Shown here in pieces: positions 29,891 through 43,100 of a DNA stretch of 64,000 nucleotides. The position numbers and the translations under genes are program-made. Origin of the DNA: Edolisoma coerulescens (Eukaryota > Chordata > Aves > Passeriformes > Campephagidae); NCBI GenBank assembly GCA_013397115.1, contig VWZW01006244.1, positions 963,554 to 1,027,553 on the forward strand, given 5' to 3'. Every line of letters begins with the position of its first letter. Position 1 is the stretch's first letter. The notes beneath the pieces are model-generated. The model made no database searches. It was not told the DNA's origin and was given only the letters and a program-made list of their open reading frames with translations.

Positions 29891-32800
29891 ACTGTGCTGT
29901 GCTGGCTGATGGGTTGGTTTCACCTTGCTTCATCAATGCTGATCTGCACCTGGAAAGCCTTCAACAACCTCTGAGAAGGCAGAGGTTCCCTTATGGCAAA
30001 TTGTCACCCAGGCTGTCAGCAGCCTGTGATGAAGCTCCTTGTGTGAGAGAGGACATGGTAACAGGTTATTCTTTGTCCAAGCCTTTCCATTCAAGGATCA
30101 GAAAGAGAATCCTGTCCACCAGGACTCAGGGCAAAGAGCAAAAAGCACCGTGCAATCCACCTGATAAAATATTCCTGTGACAAAGGTGGCCACAAGTAGC
30201 ACAATTGCAAAATTGGAGACTTTGGGGACATAATTAAACCTGAGATCACCAAGGTCCAAACACAGATCAGAAGCACAGAGGTTTTCTCAACACCACATTA
30301 AGGCCCATCACGTCCCTGTTTGCTCATTTCCTCAATCCTCTTTTACCCTTTCTTTGCCCAAGTCAAAAATACATTGAATTGAGGTATTTTTCTTGCCTTT
30401 GGAGTTTATGTTTCCTGAACTTCCTCTGCAATGCTAAATTCTAATCCTCTCACTCCTTTTCCTGACAGGAAAGGCAGGATTTACAGGGAACCTCCTTTGT
30501 CTCTGAATCCTGAGCTTTCAAAGAACATCACTGGAACAGAAGCTCCAGATAAAAATCAAGGCAGCACCGGTATTACTGTAGTTTACATGACTTTTCTGCT
30601 TGTATTGTTCCATCTAAAAACATCAGGAAATGGAATCTGTGGGTGGGAAGGGAAGTCGATGAGTTGTCAAATGGGAAGTTTGGGTTTCCTTTGATGTTTA
30701 AAATCCTGCTGAGGGAAAACAGCAGTAACCCAGCTGCCGTCGCGCTTCCAGCAGCCTCCCAGGGAACGGACAACTTTGGAATAGCACAAGTGTTCGGTGT
30801 CAGCTGCGGGCTGGGTGACATCAGCCGGGCTCTGGTGGGTGCCTGAGAGCCGTCACAGCAGACAGGGAGCTCTGAGGGTGAAATGCACACCCAGTGCTCC
30901 CTGCCCATTACATCCCTAAATCGGGGCTCTGCGCGGATTTGCGCCAGCGCTCTAATCCAGGGAGGCAGGGTTTATCCCGTTCCACCAGAGCGGGAACGGT
31001 ATCTGTGGCTGGGGAGCTGGGCTCAGGGCTTAGCTCGGGCTACTCTGAATTCCACCTCACTGAGGGAGAAGCAGTTTTGGCATGTCCAAAGGTCACTGGA
31101 TGAGCAGATGGGAGAGGTTTCTGTGGTGGATCAGTCACTGGAGATGTTGGACACAGGGAACCTGCAGCACATGAAGCCTCTCGTAAGGAGCTTCTAACTC
31201 GACTCAGAGTAAGGCTTGTCTGCATTCCCTCCCATCCACAGCCTCCATCCCAAGCCAAAATCCACGGGAGATGATGAGGGAAAGTTCATGGCAGGTCAGG
31301 GGCTGGCATGGTGTTAACCATGGTGAGCAGCCCTCAGGGAAAAGGAGAAGCTAAAGACAATTCTGACCTTCAGGGTAGAGTTGAATATGCACCAAGTGCC
31401 TCAGGAGGGACCTGCATCTCCTCATGCTCCCACTATTAATCCCTTATCAATAACCTGGACGTTTCCAATGACTGGTAGCAAACACGGGTTCAGCCATTTA
31501 GAAAATTCCAACGAGGAACAAGAACAAACCACGTGGTTTGTGCACTGGGCAGGAGGGTCAGATACCTTCCAGCCACGTTACCAGCACGCCCTTCATAAAA
31601 ACCACGAGAGATTCAAGACACTTAGACGATTTATATGGCTAAAACACTTCTCCTTCCTCTCTACAGAGACAGACCTATCTTACAAAACTCATCCCACTTT
31701 CAACTACCTGGCCAGAAACCATTTTCTACCAATACACCAAGAGCTCCGAGAAACTCTGTGCAGGGAAGGGGTTTCATCCTTCTTGGGTTTTACTGCAACA
31801 AGGGGACTTCACATTCTGCCCTCAGTGGAGCTACAAAACCACCCCTGAAACTTCCAGAGGCCTAAAACTGCACAGAGCAGCCCCTCAAGACTCCATGGCA
31901 GCCACTTTTCTTTCAATTTTTCTGAGCCTCCCAAGGCTGCTCTGAAAATAGCAAAAGGCCAAAGCACCAGGGACATCTGGGGCACACTGTGATGCTCAGT
32001 CCCGTTCTGTGGGGTTGAGAATAAAGGAGACAAATGGAAAGAAAAGACACAAATTCTGGGGTTAACACCCAGGGGACAGAAAAGGAGAGATGTAAATCCA
32101 GAAATTTCATCACAAATTTCACCCAGCTGGATTTTGCTTTACACACAGCCCTGGAGAGAAGCAGCTGCGGCAGAATCCCAGGAAAAAACTTGCAAAAAGC
32201 TAGAAATGGTCCTGTTTTAGCACGTGTGATTTCCTACACGAGGGAGTTGTGGGATCACAGCTCCCATATGGACAAAGAATTCCCTCGGTGACAATCAGCC
32301 GTGGCTCCGACCTAAGCCCTTGTATTTTAACGAGTGGACGTCATTGCCATTACAGTCACTCCACCCCATTGAGCTGTAGGGCCCAAAATAGCCTCAGCTG
32401 TCGAGCTCCATCTCTCCCATCTCCCCTCAAAGCCATTTGGAGAAGTGGGAGGAGGGTGGGGGGTTGCAGAGTGAATCTGTATTGACACCAGAGAGGAGCT
32501 CAGAGGGAAAAAAATCCTGGCTGAAGAGAAAAGCTGCACTGAGATTATGCCCTGGAAGTAAAACTTTTCAAAATGTTCCTTTCTGCCAGCTCTCCATATG
32601 TTTTCCACACTCTCCATGCCCAGTGCTGTCTCAAATTTGGGGACAAAGGGTACCAAGTTGAGTCAATGGCTCTAAACCTGATTTTCTTCACTTTTCTCCT
32701 TTCCTCTGGAGGCTGATCTTTGCTCAGAAGTAATTAAGCAGAACAATCCACATTTAGCTCAGAGCAAAGGAAGGATGGATTTACTTCCTGCACCTTCAGC

Positions 32801-32952
32801 TCCATCCGCAAAAATGTTTTATAAAGCAAAACATCCTCCGCCACGGCACAGAGACAACCTCACCCCTCCCTCAGCTGCCAACCTTCTCCACTTCCTGCTG
32901 GACATCAGCATCCCCAAATCCACCTCTCCTTAGCTGAAGGTTTTGGTCTTAC

Positions 32953-33000
32953 CTGGAGTCTTGTCTGAGTCTGAGGAGGACAAAGCTCTGGGCAGGGGAA
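32953..33000 (-). other. Candidate OBSCN 5' non-coding exon (donor end only)
   Basis: Read on the minus strand, a strong consensus donor GACTCCAG/GTAAGACC splits at 32953/32952. It lies about 9.4 kb upstream of the OBSCN start-codon exon, which itself begins with an acceptor and so needs an upstream exon. There is no open coding frame of note. The 5' border is not defined; the right end given is arbitrary. The adjoining region (33.1-33.56 kb) is GC-richer, with a CArG/MEF2-like CTATTTTGG (minus strand) near 33291-33299. Confidence 0.3.
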
Positions 33001-34163
33001 GAAAAAGCCGATTCCTACTGAGATGAAAGGAGGGGGAAGAGGGAAGAGGGGAACAGAGGACATGGGGACACCATGTTGGCTTGGGTTCCCCCCCTCTTTC
33101 CCCTCCAGGAAAATAAAACAGAAACCCCAGCGATGGCAGGGACGTGCGGCAGAAGGTCCCCCCAAGTCCCCCAGCAGTGGCTCTGCCGCCCAGGGTTAGG
33201 CTGTGCCACCCCCCCTCCCCACCCTCCTCTGGGTTGTCCTCCTCCAGTCAAATCGCTGACGTGCTTCGCTTTCCCTCCGCAGCCCAGCTCCAAAATAGCT
33301 CTGGGTGTCATTTACCGGGGAGATTAAATTTCCTGCAGGACAGGGGCGAAAGGGCAGCATTTTAGGGACTCACTGGGACAGCCCAGCAACAGGAGGGGGC
33401 AAAAACCCCATCAGAAGGGTGTGTTTGGGTGGTGTGGGGGACAGGCTGCGGGGACAAGGTGGGTCAGAACCACTCCTCAAGGGTCCATCCCAAAGCCAAG
33501 TGCTAAATGTGACGTGGGGACTCGGGAACGGGCGGCTGCCGACTTATCAGCGTCGCACACTGGACAGGAATTCTTTCCCAAAGGCATGAGATCAATAGTA
33601 GGTTTATTTATATCCTCCCAGGCAGGAGCTGTTAAAATGGCAAATAAATACCAAGTTCATAATCTTAAACATGTATCTCCCCCTTAATCTTATATGGATT
33701 ATATATTTCCCCACGTTTTTGCCTCATGAACACGAGCTGTGTGCAAAAAATCACCTGAGCTGCAAATCCATCACATCTCAGAGGCTCGGGATCATAATTT
33801 CCATATTTACAAGTAAAATTTCTGGGTTTTTGAACAACTTCCTGAAAACAGAGTTCACGCCAATTCTTACTGGCAGTCACAGTATTTTAAATTTAAAACT
33901 AATTTCTGCTAATGGTCAAAGAGCTCCAACAGAGCCCAGCTGGCTCCCCCACAAACCACTTTAGCACTGTGCAAATATCAGAAGTGAACTGCAAGATACG
34001 CTTATTTTTGGCAGTGAACAAAGCAGATAAGGTGCTGCATAGTCCAAGGCTCTGAAGACACAGTGAGGTGCTGTGTTAAATCACTTTTCAGGGCACAAAA
34101 CCACCACCAGGGCAGCCAAAGGGAGTTTTAGTTGGGATTTTGAAAGCAGGGCTTGAAGAGAGC

Positions 34164-34312
34164 CACAGAATTCCAGAATGGTTTGGGTTGGAAGGGACCT
34201 TAAAGACCATCTTGTTCCATCTCCCTGGGAGTGTCCAAGGCCAGGTTGGATGGGGCTTGGAGCAACCTGGGATGGTTGGAGGTGTCCCTGCCCAAACTAT
34301 TCTGTGATTCCA
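34164..34312. mobile_element. Fold-back CR1: minus-oriented tail joined to plus-oriented body
   Basis: It opens with the complement of a CR1 3' end (CACAGAATTCCAGAATGG to about 34225). It switches to the sense orientation (GTGTCCAAGGCCAGGTTGGA) and ends with a sense tail CTATTCTGTGATTCCA. The sense part lacks the usual stretch just after CCCTGCCC. Confidence 0.75.
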
Positions 34313-34919
34313 TCACCCAGGGTAGCTCAAAATTAATAATAAAATTATAGGATTGAGGAGAAAAAAGATTTAAGGTGTTACCTGACCTGCCTGTGCACTG
34401 GCTGAGGGACTTTATGCAATGTTTAGCTCTGTGAAAAACTCATCCCCTCTTTTAAAGACACTGCCCACTGTGCTCATTCTTCCCTCTCTTCTGTGGGTGG
34501 TTTAAAGTTTTAGCTGCAGGACTTAGAGACTTCCCAAAGACACAGGAATGTGCCCAGGGTGTGTCAGTAACAGCTCTCAGCACATCTTTGAGCCAGCGGG
34601 ATTTGGTTTCTGAACAGGATCATTTGTACTGTTCCACAAACTGGGCATCAACAGACTTCAAGGTCGATCCCCAGCCTGTAACTTGGAATAAACCAGTGTC
34701 CATTTGGAGCAAACCAGAGCAAATTAACTTCTCCAGCTTCCCATGACACCACCTTGACTGCATTTCCTTGCACTGTGCAATTGCCAGAGGCACGAGGGGT
34801 ATTTTTATGGGATTAAACGAGCAGAGCCTTTCCTTTAGCACGTTGGTGGCTTTGAGGAAGGTCTCAGAGACTTCATGATCTCCACGTTGGGTTTTTTTGG
34901 TAAAGGACCACCTGTACGT

Positions 34920-35165
34920 ACCAGAATTGCAAAGTGACTCCACCACTGCCCCGGGCAGCCTGTGCCAGGGCTTGGCAACACTTTCAGGGAAGAGATTTTC
35001 CCTGATATCCAATCTAAAACCTCCCCTGGCACAACTTGAGGTCATTTCCTCTCCTCCTGTCCCTGTTCCCTGGGAGCAGAGCCCAACCTCCCCTGGCTGC
35101 CCTCTCCTTTCAAGGAGTTGTGGAGAGCCAGAAGGTCCCCCTGAACCTCCTTTTCTCCTCCTTTT
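34920..35165 (-). mobile_element. CR1 LINE fragment (5' portion of the 3' end)
   Basis: Complement strand: CAGCCTGTGCCAGGGCTTGG, TATCCAATCTAAAACCTCCC, and CTGTTCCCTGGGAGCAGAGC followed by TGGAGAGCCAGAAGGTCCCC. Confidence 0.75.
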
Positions 35166-37129
35166 TTGGCCCTAATTCTCCTGACATGAGTTGGATTGTC
35201 TGAGATACCCCTAAAGGTCACTAACAATTAAAAAAAAAGAGAAATACATCCAGTACCAAGGAGTTATAAACTTACTCAGGAACTACAATGTGCCATGGGT
35301 TTAAAATAAAGGAGAATCTATAAATGATGAGATATAGAAGTTCCAGTTGATAGAGAGAAGGGTGAAAGGCTTGAAAAAAAACCTGAATTTGGATGAAGAC
35401 AAATCAAATGTCATCAGGCACAACACTGGTCCCTTCCTCTTCGAAATAAAAACTGACAGCTTTTCCACAAGTGTGTTTTCTCCCCACAACAAACATCAGA
35501 AAAATGTGCTTTAAACAGAGACTTGTGCAGTTTCAAAACATACAAAAATCTTTCCTTGCACTTGAAAACCACATCTTGGAGCTCCAAAACTGCTCATCTG
35601 AACACTTGAGTTGGAAATAAAAGGATGCCAAATGGAATTAACCAGTTTACAAGCACTGAAACAAGCTGTGTTTGGGTTTTCTCCAAGAAATCAATTCAAG
35701 TTATTTGAATTATAATAACTAGCAAGGCCTGAGGCATTAGGTCTTATTTCAATATTCCTCTGAAGTATGAGATTTTTTGCATAAAAAGGCAGGTTTCTGT
35801 AAAAAAAAAAAAAAAAAAATTATTCCTGCTTCTCTCTGTGGGAGAATTTAATTTGATTTTTTCCCCATGTGATACTGACAGGAGTTTAAAAGCTGACACT
35901 ATTTCTTTCTCCTCAGTATGTTTACTCAGCTTTTACAACTAAAAAACCCTGATGTTTTGTCTCCCAATCTAACATTAAGTCAGAAAAATAAAATTAAATA
36001 AAAATCAATGCTAATAAAAATTTCACACACAAGCCACAGAAAATGAGATTTTGTTTTTCCTACCACATCTAATTCTGATGGGGAAGAACACCTAAGTCTG
36101 AGTTAAACCTCATGAGCAGTTCCCCAAGGCACTTCTAACATAAGGGAACACATTCCCCCAAAAAAGGTTTCATATATGTGGCAATGTTAACTGAGAAAGT
36201 CACGAAGGACCCAGAAAATTAATATATAAAGGAAAATTAAGTATTACATTGATTTTAAAAAGAACAGAGGCATTGGGTTAATCTTTCTTGAGTTCCTAAC
36301 TAGATTATTTTTTCTTAAAATGCAGGGTTTTTTAGAATTTCAGGGAAAAAAAAGAATTTATGAACAAACAACCAAAAGGCAGAAGGGACACATCTTGCCA
36401 AGGCTTCCAAAGAAAGCTTACAAATGTTGCTTTTTTTTAACGCTTTTCTGAGCTTCTCTGCTCTCAACATTAAACCTTTTTCTATGTAGCTAATAAAATA
36501 CCTAACTTTAAAAATTCCTGCTGTGATTTTAACCCTTTATATCCCAAACATTTTGTCAGGATGCCTGGAGATGTTTGAAGAGGGGAGACATTTGTACATC
36601 CCATTGTGGATTTTTGCCCGTTCCAAAACAGCCAAGGAGTTGCTGATCCCAAATCCACCTGTGCTTCCCAGTAAACCCCAAATCTTTCACAGAACTGCAC
36701 CTGAGCAGCATTTTCTTGGCATTGAGGACTAAAAAAACCCAACCCATTAAATGAAGGAAATGAAACCCCATTTGCTGAATTTTGGGATGGTGGACCTCTA
36801 AGCCTGACTGAAGCCTCAAGGGACTCTACCAAAATCAGATTTTCAGTAAAAATACGACTCTGATGGCAAAACCTCTTTGGTTCTGCTGGGCCAATCATTC
36901 CATTTTGACATTAAATCTTCAATAACTACACAGTGAATAAAGCTCTGCACCCGCTCTATACCACAATCCAAAACTCTCTACAGGACTCTCACAGGAGAGA
37001 GTGCCAAGTTTATTTCCTGCAGGAAGAAAAAAAACCACAGTGCTAGAAATAAACACTTTACAACTTCTTTTGCAATGCAGTTGCCATAAAAAAGCACCAC
37101 ACTCTGTAGAAAAAAGTCTTTTTGCCCAC

Positions 37130-37190
37130 AGAGGATGTGGACTCCCCATCCCTGGTAGGGTTCAAGGTGGATTGGGATCCGAGTAACCTG
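37130..37190 (+). mobile_element. CR1 LINE fragment, small
   Basis: GGACTCCCCATCCCTGGTAG, then GTTCAAGGTGGATTGGGATC and AACCTGAGAAA resemble the CR1 sense strand. Short and diverged. Confidence 0.5.
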
Positions 37191-37202
37191 AGAAATAGTT
37201 CT

Positions 37203-37397
37203 ATTAAAAAAAAAAAATTCAAAATCAAACAAACAAAAATCCCCAGCACAAAACGAAACAAACAAGCCCCAAAAAACCTACAAAAAAGTAAAAAAGAAAA
37301 CAAAAAACAAACACAAAAAAACCCCACAAAAACCCCAAAGCAAACAAAAACAACCCCAAACCAAAACAACAAAAAACCAACCAACCAAAAAACCCAA
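37203..37397. repeat. A/C-rich low-complexity tract
   Basis: About 190 nt of AAAC, AACCCC and CAAAA-type units with almost no G or T. It directly abuts the 3' tail side of a minus-oriented CR1 copy. Confidence 0.85.
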
Positions 37398-37505
37398 ACA
37401 GAGAATCCCAGAATGGTTTGGGTTGGAAAGGACCGTAAAAACCATCTTTTTCCACCTCCTCTTCCCACCATCCCAGGTTGCTCCAAGCCCCATCCAACCT
37501 TTCCC
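37398..37505 (-). mobile_element. CR1 LINE 3' fragment
   Basis: Complement strand: CAGAGAATCCCAGAATGG, GGTTGGAAAGGACCGTAAAA, and ATCCCAGGTTGCTCCAAGCC. The CCTGCCATGG core is deleted. Confidence 0.85.
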
Positions 37506-39019
37506 ATGTAGACACTCAGCCAACAGCAGGACACCAGAAGAAATCTGAAGCTGATTTACCTTTTGAAATGTCTTTTACTCAAGAAATTTACTCCATTTCA
37601 GGAAGTTACCTGCACATGATGTCTGGTTTTAGGTGTTTGAGCAGCACCAGGGATGTCACTGGGATGAGGCAGATGCTCCACGGTCACACACATCCATCTC
37701 TTCCCTGGTTTCAGCTAAGGAAGATGTGTCAGCATGGCTAAGATGGTCTCATTCCCTCATCCCAAGCATTCCCCAGACCTTGCCCAGTGACTCAGCTCAT
37801 CCCACTTTTCCTGCCTCTCCAGCTCATCCATTCTCACAGCAGAGACGCCATTTCCCTTTCTGCCAACATCCATCCTCACAACCCGTGGCAGTGAGTGCTT
37901 CACTCAAAAATAAAGCTTTCATGGCCACATTGTTATTGGGTGAGGCGAGTTCTGCTATCCAGGGAATCCCAAACTGAGTGCACATCCGATTTGTGACTCA
38001 CTTTGGACATGCTGGAGAAGCCAACACTGATGTTTAACCTCTAAATTCTTCCAACACCCCTAGGAGAGATCAATCCCAGTACAATCCAACCACCATCAGT
38101 GCCTCCGTGAGATGCTGAATCTGTCAGAGATTTGACAGTCTCAGCTCTGGATGAAGCAACGTGGCTATAAAGACTTGATACACAAAGGAAAATTTGGATA
38201 AAAGGGTGACAATCAGGTTATTTTTTTAAATAAAGCTAACTTAAATATTTTATTTGCATGAAAATGACCTTATTTTTTACATCATTTGAACATATATAAA
38301 TATTTTGTTGTTTGGGTTTTTTTCATTATCCCCTGGAAGGCAGATGGAGATCCCTCAGGAAAGAAGGAAGGAGCAAGCACCAAGGTTTTTATTCAAGTGT
38401 GCTCTCCTCAAAGGGCCCCATTCATCTAATGATGGATACTTATATCATTATTTACACAACTGTTGGCTGTAGTCAGATCTTTAGCGTGATTATGAGCCAA
38501 CAGGATGCACATCCACACTTGAAAAATATGAAGTGTCTGCACAATGGATTTATAATCCTAGAAAGGCAATTTCTTTCCACATCACAACAGAATTCAGTCC
38601 TTAAATGTTCCCCAGGTGGAACACAAATCAATCATTTACAAGCTGATTAAGCACCCAGGAAAGCTTTCACTCATACACCTTTAAATCCCAGAACAGCTTT
38701 TCTTCACAATCACTGCCAGAAATGATCTTTAAAATCTAAGTTGGATACTCGGCCTGAATTTTGAAGTGATTCTGATTAAAACAAAATTTTGTAACTTTGC
38801 TTTTGATAAATGATGCTTCTGCTGAACAGAAGGAAAAGAGTTCTCTCAGCTTAGCAGTGGTCTCAGCTGAGCTGCACCAACCCTGAACCACGGGGACAGA
38901 AAGAGCTGCACAAACAGGACAAGAACATCACGAACTCCAGTGCCAAGGGCTGCTCATGCCCCACACTGGATGAACACGGGGGTGAGGTCTGACAGAGGGA
39001 CTTGGGACAAGGACTTGTC

Positions 39020-39300
39020 ATGGTAGAACAAGGGGGAATGGCTTCAGATTGAAAGGGAGCAGGTTTAGATGGGATATTGGGAAGGAATCTTTCCCTGTGA
39101 GGGTGGGGAGGGCCTGGCACAGGTTGCCCAGAGAAGCTGTGGCTGCCCCTGGATCCCTGGAAGTGTCCAAGGCCAGGTTGGACGGGGCTTGGAGCACCCT
39201 GGGATGGTGGAAGGTGTCCCTGTCCATGGCAGGGGGTGGAATGGGATGATCTTGAAGGTCCCTTCCAACCCAAACCATTCTGGGATTCCATGATCTGCAA
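39020..39300 (+). mobile_element. CR1 LINE 3' fragment, well preserved
   Basis: ATGGCTTCAGATTGAAAGGG, GGATATTGGGAAGGAATC, GTTGCCCAGAGAAGCTGTGG, the CATGGCAGGGGGTGG core and a CCATTCTGGGATTCCATGAT tail. Confidence 0.9.
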
Positions 39301-40050
39301 GAAGAGTGGAGTAACTAATTCTGTGAAGGCTGAGTAAACGCCCAGAGTGAATTCCAGACACACCTCCATACCCGTTTCTTCCTGGTGGCACCATTCTTTT
39401 GGGCATCCTGATAAAAAACCCTGACGCAAGCCAGACAGATTTCATTTCCCCCATTAACAGCTGTGGCTTCCTCTGTTTAATCCCTGAGGATTTAATCCTG
39501 TTTGCTCTTCTGGACACTGAGTTGTAATAAAATTGCCTGTAGGCTTTGCTGTGCCAGGGATCTACCAGGGGAACAAACCCACCTTTTCCACTAAAATCTC
39601 CATGCCAACAGGTCAGACATTCATTGAAAATGGATTTATGGATTCCAGATTAAGAAAGCAACACCCCACCAATTCAGCCAGATCCTCTAAACCCACTTAT
39701 TTTTGTTTAAACTTCTGATACGTCTTCACCCATCTTATTTTTCAAATCCAAGTGATTACAGTCCCTCCTGTTCTGGGAGTAATCCTCGAGCTTCCAGGGT
39801 CACACTGGTACAATTCTATTGATTAAAATCAAGCAGACCTTGAGTTCTTCCCTATTTTCTTGAAGAAAAAGTCACCCTCAAACCCATGAAGAGCTGAAGA
39901 AACTCTGTAATTCAACAGCTCTGTAGCACAGAAAGATGGGAGATAGGAAGCTTTAAATTTATAGAAGAGGATGAGCTGAAGAACTGTGAATGCAGCAGAG
40001 TCTGAGATTCTCTCACCAGAGCACACTGAATCTTCTAATTATTGATGAGA

Positions 40051-40173
40051 TTATTCCAGGCCAGGTTGGACAGGGCTTGGAGCAACCTGGGATAGTGGAA
40101 GGTGTCCCTGTCCATGGCAGGGGTGGAACTGGATGAGCTTTAAGGTCCCTTCCAACCCAAACCATTCTGGGAT
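40051..40173 (+). mobile_element. CR1 LINE 3' fragment
   Basis: CCAGGCCAGGTTGGACAGGG, CCATGGCAGGGGTGGAACTG and AACCATTCTGGGATA. Confidence 0.85.
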
Positions 40174-43100
40174 ATAACCCAAGTGACTTCTCATAGCCCT
40201 GAAATCCATCTACATCTCTCAAACCAACAGTTTCTCAGCAAAGTCAAAGCTTTGTGCCATCATAAATTCTTTCTCTAAGTCAGAATGCCCCCACAGCTCC
40301 TTCAGTCAAGACCTACCCAAGGCACAAGGATCTGGGAATTCTGTACCACAACCAACAGCAGGAACTACTTTTTAAAAAAAATTTATCTAAATTCCCAGCT
40401 CACTGAGGCTGTTTTTGAAACCCAACACTCTTGAATTAAATATATATCTAAGCAACCTGATTCACCAGCTCCAAATCAAAGGTCTCCTCAGTAAGGGGAG
40501 GGAGCTGGTACTGTGTAAACACAGCTTTTATTTTTATGTGGCACTATTATTCAAATCAGAACAGCACAACTGAATTTCATGGCTTCACCAAGGTCAGCCT
40601 ATCACACAAATGTGGATTTAAATTGCTTTTGATTAATACTTAACACTTTTACTACTTAATACTTTTTAATACTTAAAAAACCACATAAAACACTGAATGT
40701 TATCAGACTGATCTGGGAAGAACACATTTCCCTACAACTGTTTTCCAAAGTATCTCCCCTGGGAAGCTGCCAGCACAGCTAAAATAGTCACAACCATTCC
40801 ATTACAGGTGTTTTGGAACAAGTATCAAAGCAACAAAGCTGCAACCAAATAAAAGCAGAGATGCCCCTCAGGGAAGGGATGCTTCTCTCATGATCTGCTC
40901 TGGAAATCCCCTTCTCTCTGGAACAGGAAGGAAAAAAGAGGAGGCTTCTTTCAGTGTGTCCAAAACCAATTTATAAAGCACGTGTCCAAACAGCAGCAAC
41001 AACAGAAACCTGCTCAGAAGGGATGAATTGGGGTATTTAATGTGTACAGGTCAGCTGAAGATGGCAACGCCTCAAAATTACATCTTTAAATTATCCAAAG
41101 CACCACGGACATTTTTGTAACTTCTTCAGGAATGAGAAACACCTGCATCAATTATTTTTTCTGCCTGTCACCAGAAAAGAAAAAAATGCTTTTAAATTTT
41201 AAGCTCTAAAGCAAGGAACTTTTCCGTGTCAAGGTTTGGAACATCACACTCGACTCCACAGGACAAACCAGCCAAATTCTGTTGTTACCTGAGTAATTCT
41301 TGACTTGTGCTTCTGCCAAGAAAACCAGATCCGGGACACTTGTTAATTTATTCTGAGAAAAGTGCCAAATTCATCACAATTCCCCCAGAAACATCCCGTT
41401 AAGTCCTCACTGAAATCTGCCCTTTATTCTCTACTTGATGCAAATCTGCATTTTCTGTGTGACCCAAGAGATCCCTCAGCCCCAAGTTCAACAACTGCCC
41501 AAACTTCCCCTCCTTCCACAGAATTAAAGCAATAAAACCAGTCACAAAAACCACAAAGGATTTTAATTTCTGTCATGATCACAGAACAAGGTCTTTTCAA
41601 GGCAGAATTACCAAACAAATTCAGCAGCTGGAAAATAGTGTGAGTTGATCTAAACAAGCTGTCACTATTTATTAGGGACATCCATACAACACAGGTGATT
41701 ATTTAAATAAAAGGAATCAAACCACGTACATAAAAAAAAACAATACCAGAAAAATCACACTGGCCATGATTTATTACAGAATTCTCCTATTTCTGAGACT
41801 CTCACACATGTAACACAAACCTGATCAGTTCAACACAGGTGGACGTAACAAGGCATCCTGGTGTTCCACAATTAAAAAAAAAATAAAATAAAAGGACAAG
41901 CAGATGAAATTCCCAAGTTAAGGTGCACCAACACCCTGTGGCATCAGAGTACATCTGTGAAGGGGAATTTTAAGGATGTTACACAAGAGGTAGAAGAAGT
42001 AAGATTTTTGCAGCGTTCAAACATCCACAGTTGTTTTACAGAAATACTTAAACGAGCCTAAATAGATTAGTGATTAAAATCTTGCATAATCAGCAGTTTA
42101 CTTTTTTAAGCTAAGTTGTAATTTCATACATTTGTTGGGCCCAATCAAAACCTCCCTCAGTAATATTTCACTAGCAGTGTAAAATGGGATATTTTAAGGA
42201 AATGAGTTTGACCAACACACATGTAAATGATACACTTCAGACACCGGAGAGGAATATTAAAATATAGACACGATTCATCTTTGTGTATCTGTCATAAAAA
42301 ATAAAAGGAAACTTATTTTTCCCATCTACATATTGGAAATAGCCTAATTCTGTGAAAAAACTATGCTCATTAGGTTACTACTGTGCATAAACAAGTTGTG
42401 TTTTATTCAGTAAAAAACATAAAGCAATCTTTGTCTGGCAATGATTTTTACTCTCATTTATTCTCTCTCTAACCAGATTTTTTTTATGCACTACAGGCAA
42501 ATATTTTCCTTATTTAAGCTCATTTGGCAACAAGCAAAGAGGATTTTTAGCTCCAGTTCCTCAAGTTGTTTAAAAGTTGCACCCAATATATTTTCAATCT
42601 CTAACAGCACAGACACGTACATTAAACACATTATTTTGCACCTTTGATTGCAGTATTGCTAATGAAGAAAAATAAGGACCTTCCATTCTATATAACTGAT
42701 ACATTTGATTGGCAAAGTTATTATTTTACTTTAGAAAATTACAAAGCAGTTATCGACCAAAAAAAAAAAAAAATTGATAAAAATCAGACATCTCAAGTGC
42801 TACAAACAAAAAAAACCCAAAAAGTGCTGGTGACTGACATGGATAAACTGGAATAAATCAAGGTCTCAGCATGGTTTAAGGCTCTATTTCCCTCGAAGCA
42901 GAACAGGAGAAAACGAGGTGCAAAATTCCCAGGAACCCACCAGTTCAGCCCCAGCTCCTGCAGCAGGTACATTCCTCAGCTTTGAGAGAAAGCAAAATTA
43001 TCCTGGCTAATTCCAAGAATCCTGATAAGAGAGGCTGGGAACTCATCCCTCCGGAGTTTCTTACAACAAATGTTCAAGGTGAACTACTGAGCTCGTGTTT

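Noticed and set aside
35802..35820. Poly(A) run of about 18 nt, considered as a retrogene tail
   Set aside because: No processed-gene body or target-site duplication was seen upstream. It is more likely a simple homopolymer.
37058..37534. 158-codon minus-strand frame rich in Phe, Val, Cys and Gly
   Set aside because: Produced by the A/C-rich low-complexity tract and a CR1 fragment. It has no protein-like composition.
38863..39429. 188-codon minus-strand frame
   Set aside because: Its central part (HPRVLQAPSNLALDTS-type peptide) is the reverse-strand translation of a CR1 fragment. The same peptide appears at about eight other CR1 sites in the window.
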